Below are positions 42,527 to 49,884 of a stretch of DNA of 64,000 nucleotides, piece by piece (positions within the stretch are counted from its first letter, which is position 1; each line of letters starts with the position of its first letter). The notes under the pieces were generated by a model. That model searched no databases. It saw only the letters and a program-made list of their open reading frames with translations, and had not been told where the DNA came from. Made by a program: the position numbers and the translations under genes. The stretch covers positions 332,975 to 396,974 of the forward strand of contig NZ_NMUA01000001.1 of the NCBI RefSeq assembly GCF_002312805.1. Reading direction: 5' to 3'. Origin of the DNA: Sphingobium sp. D43FB (lineage in GTDB: Bacteria; Pseudomonadota; Alphaproteobacteria; Sphingomonadales; Sphingomonadaceae).

Positions 42527-45036
42527 TATACGGTCTCCAACGGGCGCACTTGCGCAATATGCTGATGCAGTTCGGCATGTTCGCCCGCGACGCGCTCCGC
42601 CCAGGGATCGTCCTGCATGAACTGCTGCGAGAAAAGGAAGCGCGCGCGCAGCGCCTCGCGGCCTGCGTCATCCTCGACGATCCGCGCCTTCACATAATCG
42701 ACCCCGACCCGCTCGATCCATGGCGCGGTGCGCTCCAGATAGCGGGCTTCCTCGCGATAGAGCTGCGTGAAGGCGGCGCAATAATCGAGCGCTTCCTGCT
42801 CGGTCGATACCTTGCACAGCAGGTCGGTGACACGGACATGGATGCCGCCATTGCCGCCGACATGCAGTTCATAGCCGCTGTCGACGCAGACGATGCCGAA
42901 ATCCTTGATCGTGGCTTCGGCGCAATTGCGCGGGCAACCCGACACCGCGATCTTGAACTTGTGCGGCATCCACGATCCCCAGGTCATCCGCTCGGCCTTG
43001 ACGCCAAGCCCCGTGCTGTCCTGCGTACCGAAGCGGCACCATTCGGACCCGACGCAGGTCTTCACCGTGCGCAGCGACTTGCCATAGGCATGGCCCGATA
43101 CCATCCCCGCTGCATTGAGGTCCGCCCAGACAGCGGGCAGATCCTCCTTCTTGATCCCGAAAATATCGAGCCGCTGGCCGCCGGTGACCTTGACCATAGG
43201 CGCGTTGAACTTTTCAACGACGTCGGCGATCGCGCGCAATTCACGCGGGTTGGTCAGCCCGCCCCACATGCGCGGCACCACCGAATAGGTGCCATCCTTC
43301 TGGATATTGGCGTGCATCCGTTCATTGACGAAGCGGCTCTGCTGGTCATCGACATAGGCACCAGGCAGCGCGCAGAGCAGATAGTAATTGAGCGCGGGAC
43401 GGCAGGAGGAACAGCCATCGGGCGTTGACCAATGCAGCTTCTGCATCACTTCGGGGATCGACGTCATGCCCTGCGCCACGATTTCGCGGCGCACATCGTC
43501 ATGGCCGAAACTGGTGCATTTGCACATCGTCTTCGGCCCGGACTGGACATCCTCCCCCAGCGTCAATGCCAGGATAGTTTCGACCAGCCCGGTGCAGGAA
43601 CCGCAGCTCGCCGACGCCTTGCACCCGGCCCGAACCGCGTCCAGGCTGCATGCGCCTGCGTTGATGCAGGCGACGACCTGACCCTTGGACACGCCGTTGC
43701 AGCCGCAAATCTCGGCATCGTCCGAGAGCGCTGCAACGGCCGCCTTAGGGTCCAGCGCGCCTCCTCCAGAGGCGAAGGCTTGGCCAAAGATCAGCAGGTC
43801 GCGAATGTCGGCGACATTTTCGCCGCGCTTGAGCAAATCGAAATACCAGCCGCCATCGGCCGTATCGCCATAGAGCACCGCGCCGATGACGCGATCCTCC
43901 TTCACCACGACCCGTTTATACACGCCGCGCGACGCATCGCGCAGGACGATGTCTTCGCACCCTTCGCCGCCCGAAAAGTCACCGGCGGAGAAGACGTCCA
44001 ACCCGGCCACCTTCAGCTTGGTAGATGTGACGCTGCCCTTATAGCCCGTATGCCGGTCGGTCAGGCCATCGGCCAGGCTGCGGCACATGTCCCACAGCGG
44101 CGCGACCAGGCCATAGACATTGCCGTCATGCTCGACACATTCGCCGACCGCCAGCACGTCCGGGTCGCTGGTGACCATATGGTCGTCCACCTTGATCCCG
44201 CGCCCGATGTCCAGTCCCGCCGCCCGCGCCAGCACGACGCAAGGACGAATGCCCACCGCCATCACCACCAGGCTGGCGGGGATCAGCGTGCCGTCCTTCA
44301 ACCGCACGCCCTCGACCTTGCCATCGCCGCAGATTTCCGCCGTGTCGGCCCCGGTCAAGATGGTCTGGCCCCGCGCTTCAAGCGCGCTCTTGAGCAGCCA
44401 GCCGGCCGCCTCGTCCAATTGCCGTTCCATCAGCGTCGGCATGATGTGCAGCACCGTGACCTTCATGCCGCGCAGCGTCAGGCCCTGCGCCGCTTCCAGC
44501 CCCAGCAGCCCGCCACCGATCACCACCGCGTCCCCGCCCCGATTGGCGGCGTCCAGCATCGCGTCGACATCCTTCATGTCGCGGAAGCTGATGACGCCCG
44601 GCAGATCCTTGCCCGGCACCGGGATGATGAACGGGTCGGAGCCGGTCGCGATCAACAGCTTGTCATAGGCGACGGTGCGGCCCGACTGGCTGGTGACGGT
44701 CTTGGCCGTCCGGTCGATCGCGATCACCGGATCGGCGACGATCAGGTCGATGCGATTGTCCGCATACCAGGTGCGGTCATTGATGATGATCTCATCGAAC
44801 GTCTTTTCGCCCGCCAGCACCGGCGACAGCATGATGCGGTTATAGTTCACATGCGGTTCCGCGCCGAAGATGGTGACGCGATAGCGCCCCGCATCGCGCG
44901 CCAGCAGTTCCTCGACCGCGCGGCACCCGGCCATGCCGTTGCCGATCACGACCAGATGCTCGCGCGCATCGTTGGACGGGACGAAGATCGCCGCCTCGCT
45001 GCCCGCCATCGGCTCCGTTCCGATCTGAAATTCCAT
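42526..45036 (-). CDS. nirB: NADH-dependent assimilatory nitrite reductase large subunit
   Basis: An 836-residue enzyme reducing nitrite to ammonium. Domains in order: an FAD/NAD(P)H reductase half (GNGMAGCRAVEELL, VVIGGGLLGLEAAQG), a BFD 2Fe-2S domain (CGCNGVSKGQV, CGSCTGLV), then the sirohaem/4Fe-4S part (TCVGSEWCRFGTQDS, SGCPRNCAEATIKDFG). ATG 45036 follows GGAG. The leader upstream holds two hexaloop hairpins and a terminator, so expression should depend on NasT antitermination. Sirohaem supply is helped by cobA in the same operon. Confidence 0.96.
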   Translation of the reverse strand: MEFQIGTEPMAGSEAAIFVPSNDAREHLVVIGNGMAGCRAVEELLARDAGRYRVTIFGAEPHVNYNRIMLSPVLAGEKTFDEIIINDRTWYADNRIDLIVADPVIAIDRTAKTVTSQSGRTVAYDKLLIATGSDPFIIPVPGKDLPGVISFRDMKDVDAMLDAANRGGDAVVIGGGLLGLEAAQGLTLRGMKVTVLHIMPTLMERQLDEAAGWLLKSALEARGQTILTGADTAEICGDGKVEGVRLKDGTLIPASLVVMAVGIRPCVVLARAAGLDIGRGIKVDDHMVTSDPDVLAVGECVEHDGNVYGLVAPLWDMCRSLADGLTDRHTGYKGSVTSTKLKVAGLDVFSAGDFSGGEGCEDIVLRDASRGVYKRVVVKEDRVIGAVLYGDTADGGWYFDLLKRGENVADIRDLLIFGQAFASGGGALDPKAAVAALSDDAEICGCNGVSKGQVVACINAGACSLDAVRAGCKASASCGSCTGLVETILALTLGEDVQSGPKTMCKCTSFGHDDVRREIVAQGMTSIPEVMQKLHWSTPDGCSSCRPALNYYLLCALPGAYVDDQQSRFVNERMHANIQKDGTYSVVPRMWGGLTNPRELRAIADVVEKFNAPMVKVTGGQRLDIFGIKKEDLPAVWADLNAAGMVSGHAYGKSLRTVKTCVGSEWCRFGTQDSTGLGVKAERMTWGSWMPHKFKIAVSGCPRNCAEATIKDFGIVCVDSGYELHVGGNGGIHVRVTDLLCKVSTEQEALDYCAAFTQLYREEARYLERTAPWIERVGVDYVKARIVEDDAGREALRARFLFSQQFMQDDPWAERVAGEHAELHQHIAQVRPLETV

Positions 45037-45053
45037 ATTCGTGACTCCAGAAA

Positions 45054-45108
45054 ACAAAAAAGCCGCCATCCTGACCCCCGGTGAGAACCGGAAGTCAGGA
45101 TGGCGGCT
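45054..45108 (-). terminator. Leader terminator of nirB
   Basis: On the minus strand a 15-bp stem (arms 45094-45108 and 45061-45075) closes an 18-base loop and is followed by a T-rich run TTTTTTGTTTT (45051-45061). It stands 18 bases before the nirB start and would block nirB unless read through. Confidence 0.9.
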
Positions 45109-45129
45109 TTGCCATCATATGCGCCTGGT

Positions 45130-45180
45130 CGATCCGTCCCTGGATCGCTTCGGCTATGGTTGGAAGGACAGCTTTGTCCT
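45130..45180 (-). promoter_or_regulatory. ANTAR-binding double hexaloop RNA motif in the nirB leader
   Basis: Two consecutive hairpins are read on the minus strand. P1 is AGGAC/GTCCT (45165-45180) with hexaloop AAAGCT. P2 is CGATCC/GGATCG (45130-45147) with hexaloop AGGGAC. Both loops have A at position 1 and G at position 4, the conserved bases of ANTAR target RNAs. The terminator begins 22 bases later. The locus encodes NasT, an ANTAR protein. A further dyad GAATCGC/GCGATTC lies upstream at 45201-45226. Confidence 0.85.
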
Positions 45181-45240
45181 CTTCCACTGCACCATAACAG
45201 AATCGCCCGATGCCTCAAGCGATTCCTGTTCGTCGCCCGA

Positions 45241-46449
45241 TCAATAGGCCCAGTCGGCCTGAACCCATAATTTCTGCGTATCGGTCGCCATCCTGTCCGC
45301 ATCATAGCGGGCATAGCGAACCGACAGCGCGGTCGTCTTGACCTTGGCCGAAGCGATCAGGTTGATCTCATCACCATAATGCTGGTCCAGCCGGTCGCTG
45401 TCGAATCGATGCCACACCGCCTGCACCGACACGCCGCTGAGCGGCCCCACCTGTTTCCAGCCATAGCCGCCGCCGACATAGAGGTCGCGAATGCCGTTGG
45501 CAGGCGTCGTCAGGAATTTGTCGGCCCAGCCCTGAAATTTGAAATTGGTACCAAGCGGCGTCTGGAAACTCGTCAGCGGCGTGCCGCTAGTCGCGCCCAG
45601 CACCTCATAGCCTGCATTGAGCTTCCAGCCCTTCACGTCCAACGTCAGGTCCGCCAGCCAATAATCCGCGCTATAGCTGTTGGGATTGCGGTGATAGTCC
45701 GACTGGCGCGCATAGCTGAGCTGGTAGCTGAGCTTCGCCGCCTTGGACAAAGGCCGCGCCGCCGCCAGCCGCACGCCATAGGTCTGGCTCGACAGCCGAT
45801 AGCCCTGCATCGCCGCCTCATCCTGATCGACCAGATAGGCAAAGCCCGTCAGCGCACCGACCGGCGTGGCATAGGACAGGTTGGCGAGGATCGTGTCGCC
45901 GCCCACCGCCTGCTGCCGCGGCCCACGCCCCTGAAAGCCCCAGATCGTCCGCACGCTCCACACATAGGAGAGGTCGAGCTTCAGGCCCTTGGCCGGGGTC
46001 AGCTCGGCGCGCACAGCATCGAACGTCTGGCCATTATCGCGAAAGGCGACATTGCCGACGAACCGCTCGTCATCGAGCAAGATCTTCTGCCGCCCGCCGG
46101 TCAGCGTCACCGCCTTGGTCCTATACTGAAGCTGGGCGATATAGAGCGCGATATTTTCGGGATCAGCGATGATCGGCCGGGTCGCGGCCCCGTTCAGCCC
46201 GTCATAATAATCGTCGATGGCAGCCAGCGTCCCCTGCCCCACAACCATCGCGGAAAAGCCCCCGCTGCTCGCCGACAGCCCGGCCCGCGCGCGGATGGTC
46301 AGCGCGTCGGATGTCTCGGTCGCCAGCCCCGCCTGATCGGCATGTTCATAGCGCAACCGCGCTTCGGCGATCGGCTTGAGCGTCACTTCCTGGGCACAAG
46401 CGGTCCCTGCGACGGCCAGAGAGGCCGCCGTTGCGAATAGATACTGCAT
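45241..46449 (-). CDS. Alginate-export-like outer-membrane porin of the nitrate locus
   Basis: A 402-residue outer-membrane beta-barrel with a signal peptide (MQYLFATAASLAVAGTACAQ). It starts with EVTLKPIAEARLRYEH and ends LWVQADWAY with aromatic terminus, the pattern of the alginate_exp/porin group. No substrate motif is visible. It lies between the nitrate porter and nirB, so it probably forms an outer-membrane pore for nitrate or nitrite. ATG 46449 is set by the signal peptide, with GGGGGACAG before it. It is 79 bases downstream of the porter gene, probably in the same transcript. Confidence 0.85.
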   Translation of the reverse strand: MQYLFATAASLAVAGTACAQEVTLKPIAEARLRYEHADQAGLATETSDALTIRARAGLSASSGGFSAMVVGQGTLAAIDDYYDGLNGAATRPIIADPENIALYIAQLQYRTKAVTLTGGRQKILLDDERFVGNVAFRDNGQTFDAVRAELTPAKGLKLDLSYVWSVRTIWGFQGRGPRQQAVGGDTILANLSYATPVGALTGFAYLVDQDEAAMQGYRLSSQTYGVRLAAARPLSKAAKLSYQLSYARQSDYHRNPNSYSADYWLADLTLDVKGWKLNAGYEVLGATSGTPLTSFQTPLGTNFKFQGWADKFLTTPANGIRDLYVGGGYGWKQVGPLSGVSVQAVWHRFDSDRLDQHYGDEINLIASAKVKTTALSVRYARYDADRMATDTQKLWVQADWAY

Positions 46450-46528
46450 GGAAATCTGTCCCCCTCGGACTTCGCGATAACGACTGGGGGCGGCCTGGCT
46501 ATGCCGGTCCGCCCCCGCCCCTCCAAAG

Positions 46529-47773
46529 TCAGATGCGTGCGCCGCTGGTCCAGGTCGCCCGCCACCGCGCCTTGACCAGCGCGACGCCGATGAAGGCGAC
46601 GATGGCAAGGCCCGCGAAGATCAGGAAGCCGGCCGAAAAGCTGCCGGTCAGTTGCTTGGCAAAGCCGAGCGAACTGGCGAGGTAGAAGCCGCCAATCCCG
46701 CCTGCCATGCCGACAAGGCCGGTCATCACGCCGATTTCCGCCTGGAACCGCTGCGGCACCAGCTGGAATACCGACCCATTGCCCGTGCCCAGCGCCAGCA
46801 TGGCGAGGACGAAAAGGCCAAGCGCCGTCACCAGCGTCGTGGCAAAGGCGACTCCTGCGAGCGCAATCGCGGCGATCAGATAGACGATCATCAGCGTTCT
46901 TACGCCGCCGATCTTGTCAGCGAGCGCCCCGCCGATCGGGCGAACTAGCGACCCGGCGAATACGCAGCCTGCGGTGCAATAGCCCGCCATCACCGGCGTC
47001 AGGCCGAACTGGTCGGTGAAGTAGATCGGCAGGCTGGCGGCAAGGCCAACGAAACCGCCGAAGGTCACCGCATAGAAAGCCATCAGCAACCAGGCATCCG
47101 CCTGTTTCAGCGGCTGGAAGTAGTCGATCATCTTCTTGGGCGGCGGCGCGTTGGGCGCGTCCTTCGCCATGATCATATAGATGACGAACACGATGGTCAG
47201 CGGAATGCAGGCGAGGCCCAGCACCGCGTTCCAGCCGAATAATTTGGCCAGCCCCGGCGCGAACAAAGCCGCCAGCACGGTGCCCGAATTGCCCATGCCC
47301 GCCAGCCCCATCGCCTTGCCCTGATGCTCAGGCGGATACCAGCGGCTCGCCAGCGGCAACGCAATCGCGAAACTGGCACCCGCAAAGCCCAGCACGACAC
47401 CCAGCGCCAGCGTGCCTTCAAAACTGCTGACCCCCATCAGCCAGGCCACAAACAGTCCGGCAATCACGATCAACTGGCTGATCGCGCCTGACATTTTCGG
47501 CCCGATCCGGTCGACCAGCAGGCCGTTCACGACGCGCAGCAACGCGCCCATCAATGTCGGCGTGGCGACCATCAGGCCTTTTTCGGCCGGGGTCAGCGAC
47601 AATGTCTGTGCGATCATCGGCGCAAGCGGGCCGAGCAGCACCCACACCATGAAGGCGAGGTCGAAATAGAGAAAGGCGGCAATGAGCGTCGGCGTGTGGC
47701 CGGCCTTCCAGAAGCTGATCGCGGTGGCGGGCTGTTCACCCTCCTTGTCGCGATCCCAATAAACGGTAGCCAT
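46529..47773 (-). CDS. Nitrate/nitrite porter of the NNP family (MFS)
   Basis: A 414-residue major facilitator protein with 12 helices. The NNP nitrate signatures are present: GLAGMGNSGTVLAAL in helix 5 and GLVGMAGGIGGFYL in helix 11. It should import nitrate for the NasA/NirBD pathway. ATG 47773 (MATVYWD) follows GGGGGACG. The 219-base gap upstream carries a terminator and hexaloop hairpins, so it is likely NasT-dependent. Confidence 0.94.
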   Translation of the reverse strand: MATVYWDRDKEGEQPATAISFWKAGHTPTLIAAFLYFDLAFMVWVLLGPLAPMIAQTLSLTPAEKGLMVATPTLMGALLRVVNGLLVDRIGPKMSGAISQLIVIAGLFVAWLMGVSSFEGTLALGVVLGFAGASFAIALPLASRWYPPEHQGKAMGLAGMGNSGTVLAALFAPGLAKLFGWNAVLGLACIPLTIVFVIYMIMAKDAPNAPPPKKMIDYFQPLKQADAWLLMAFYAVTFGGFVGLAASLPIYFTDQFGLTPVMAGYCTAGCVFAGSLVRPIGGALADKIGGVRTLMIVYLIAAIALAGVAFATTLVTALGLFVLAMLALGTGNGSVFQLVPQRFQAEIGVMTGLVGMAGGIGGFYLASSLGFAKQLTGSFSAGFLIFAGLAIVAFIGVALVKARWRATWTSGARI

Positions 47774-47805
47774 GATACGTCCCCCAATAAACGGAAATGG
47801 ACACG

Positions 47806-47858
47806 AAAAAAGCCGCAGGCCGGACGCACGCACGAAGGGCGTAGTCCGGTCAGCGGCT
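47806..47858 (-). terminator. Leader terminator of the nitrate porter
   Basis: Minus-strand stem AGCCGC..CCGGAC pairs with GTCCGG..GCGGCT (47844-47858 with 47811-47825) with a three-base internal loop, followed by TTTTTT (47806-47811). It ends 33 bases before the porter ATG. Confidence 0.88.
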
Positions 47859-47885
47859 TTGCTGCGATGTGGATGGGGATGGCGG

Positions 47886-47944
47886 TCCCGTCCTTGGGAG
47901 AGCGCATCCGGGTATAGGCGCGCTTCATCGCGCGACGCCTATAC
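47886..47944 (-). promoter_or_regulatory. Probable ANTAR-binding hairpins in the nitrate porter leader
   Basis: P2 is TCCC/GGGA (47886-47899) with hexaloop AAGGAC, which has the conserved A1 and G4 and resembles the nirB P2 loop. The upstream hairpin 47912-47944 has a 7-bp outer stem, a 3-base bulge, a 5-bp inner stem and hexaloop GATGAA, which has G4 but G instead of A at position 1. The terminator begins 28 bases downstream. Confidence 0.68.
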
Positions 47945-47992
47945 TATCTCCCGATTCGCATCATGTTGCAAGGCACAATTTTGCGCCTGCTT

Positions 47993-49207
47993 TCAACGCG
48001 GCGGCGCGAAGCTCGCGAGAAACTCGTCGATCCGTTCGGGGTCGAACACCCGCCCGTCGAAGAATCGGTCCGGCCCCAGCGTCAGCTCGCCCCGGCGCGA
48101 TCCGACCGCCAGCGGCATGCCCACTGCCCCCTCCAGCTTCATGCTCGCGCCCGGCATTGGCACATCGCTGTCGGCCAGCGCGCGGCGGAAGATATCGGGC
48201 CGGAACACCGCCGCCGCCTTCGTTACTGTCGCGGGATCATGATCGACCATGCCCCAGCGTACCAGTTGCGAATAGATCCACAACGCCTGGCTGCGCCACG
48301 GAAAGGGCGTCGCCTCACGCGCGAACAGCATGAAATCGGGGCTGGCGATCGGCGCCTCTCCCGCCCGCGCGACGATCTGCCCCGACAAAGCGCGCGCGAT
48401 CAGATCGGCGGGTTGATCAACATAGGCAGGCGCCGCCAGCAACCCGGCCAGATCGGCATGATTGGCGGTATCATCGCACCAGGCCGCCGCCCGCACCAGC
48501 GCGCGCAACAATCGATCGACCGTATCGGGATTTTCCTCCGCCCACGCCTCCCGAAAGGCCAATACCTTCTCGACACCCCGCCGCCATATCCGCTCGCCGA
48601 TCGCCACGGCTTCGGCAAGGCCCGCCTCGACCGCCGCGCTACCCCAGGGTTCGCCCGCGATGAAGCCATCAATCTCGCCCGCCTGCATCGCCTCGACCGT
48701 CAGCGACGGCGGCAGCACGCGCAGCACCACGTCGCGATCCGGGTCCACGCCCGCGCTCGCCAGCCAATAGCGCAGCATGATCGCATGGCTGGAAAAACGA
48801 TGGACGACGCCGATCACCGGCTTGCGCCGCCACAGCCCGATCGCGGCGGCGAAATCATGCGCCGTCCCCAGCGGATCGGCCAGCCGCGCCGCCACATCGG
48901 GTTCCAGCGCAGCGGCGAAATCGCACGTCATCACCAGCATATTGCCGTTGACGTTGAGCTTGTAGGGCGCGGCCAATGCGGCAGGCTGCTGGCTCAGCCC
49001 CAGGGTCACCGCGACTGCCAGCGGGGCCAGCATATGCGCCGCCTGCACCTGGCCATAGACCAGCCGGTCGCGCAGCGTCGCCCAGCTGGTGGTCCGCACC
49101 AGGTCGAGCGCAATGCCCTCGGCCTCTGCAAAACCCCGCTCGCGCGCCGCGACCAGCACGGCCGCATCGGTCAGCGGCAGGAAGGCGATCCGCAGGCTCG
49201 TCGTCAT
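47993..49207 (-). CDS. nasS: NasS-type nitrate sensor (NrtA/CmpA-like binding protein)
   Basis: A 404-residue protein similar to periplasmic nitrate-binding proteins but with no signal peptide (MTTSLRIAFLPLTDAAVLV), as expected for cytoplasmic NasS. Family features include LRDRLVYGQVQAAHMLAP and DGFIAGEPWGSAAVEAG. NasS holds NasT inactive when nitrate is absent and releases it when nitrate binds. It overlaps the nasT stop as ATGA, so the two are made in a fixed ratio. Confidence 0.92.
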   Translation of the reverse strand: MTTSLRIAFLPLTDAAVLVAARERGFAEAEGIALDLVRTTSWATLRDRLVYGQVQAAHMLAPLAVAVTLGLSQQPAALAAPYKLNVNGNMLVMTCDFAAALEPDVAARLADPLGTAHDFAAAIGLWRRKPVIGVVHRFSSHAIMLRYWLASAGVDPDRDVVLRVLPPSLTVEAMQAGEIDGFIAGEPWGSAAVEAGLAEAVAIGERIWRRGVEKVLAFREAWAEENPDTVDRLLRALVRAAAWCDDTANHADLAGLLAAPAYVDQPADLIARALSGQIVARAGEAPIASPDFMLFAREATPFPWRSQALWIYSQLVRWGMVDHDPATVTKAAAVFRPDIFRRALADSDVPMPGASMKLEGAVGMPLAVGSRRGELTLGPDRFFDGRVFDPERIDEFLASFAPPR

Positions 49208-49785
49208 AATCCCCCTCCCAACAACTCGCTGGCGGTGATCAGCGCTTGTGCCACCTCCACAATCTTCTTGCCCTGGTTCATCGCCGCCGACCGCAGCAAC
49301 GCATAGGCATCCTGCTCGCTCAGTGACCGCTGGTTCATCAGGATTGACTTGGCGCGGTCGATGATCTTGCGATCCGACAGCGCCGTGCGCGCCTCGTCCA
49401 ACTCGCTCTGCATCTTGGCAAAGGCATTGAAACGCCGCACTGCCAGTTCCAGCACCGGCTTGACCCGCTCCTTGCGCAACCCATCGACGACATAGGCCGA
49501 CACCCCGGCATCGATCGCCGCGCCGATCATCGCATCGTCGGACTGGTCCACGAACATCGCGATCGGCTTGGCCAGCGCCCGGCTGACGATGAGCATTTCC
49601 TCCAGCGTATCGCGGCTGGGGCTGCCCAGATCCATCAGCACGACGTCGGGCGCCATGCGTTCGAGCCGCGCGACGAAAGCGCCGCGCGGTGGCACGATAT
49701 GAATATCGTCATAGCCCGCCTCGCGCAGCCCCTCCTCCAGAACCGTCGCGCGCAGGCCGCTGTCGTCGATGATGACGATTCGCAT
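49204..49785 (-). CDS. nasT: NasT-type ANTAR antitermination regulator
   Basis: A 193-residue two-domain protein: a receiver-like N-terminal domain (MRIVIIDDSG, Asp52 in VVLMDLGSP retained) and a C-terminal ANTAR RNA-binding domain (about 130-190: SDRKIIDRAKSILM, SEQDAYALLRSAAMNQGKKIVEVAQ). It binds paired hexaloop hairpins in leader RNA to prevent termination. Such leaders occur before nirB and before the porter in this window. ATG 49785 is chosen because the homology begins there. Confidence 0.94.
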   Translation of the reverse strand: MRIVIIDDSGLRATVLEEGLREAGYDDIHIVPPRGAFVARLERMAPDVVLMDLGSPSRDTLEEMLIVSRALAKPIAMFVDQSDDAMIGAAIDAGVSAYVVDGLRKERVKPVLELAVRRFNAFAKMQSELDEARTALSDRKIIDRAKSILMNQRSLSEQDAYALLRSAAMNQGKKIVEVAQALITASELLGGGL

Positions 49786-49884
49786 CAATCCAAAGCCTCT
49801 TCGCCCCTGAGTGACGACAATGCTGCACCGCGTCAATCAGGCGGGGGATGGTGCCTCTATCGCCTCACCGGAGCGCCCGCCTAT

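Noticed and set aside
43432..45084. A 550-codon open frame opposite nirB
   Set aside because: Antisense shadow; it also crosses the nirB leader terminator.
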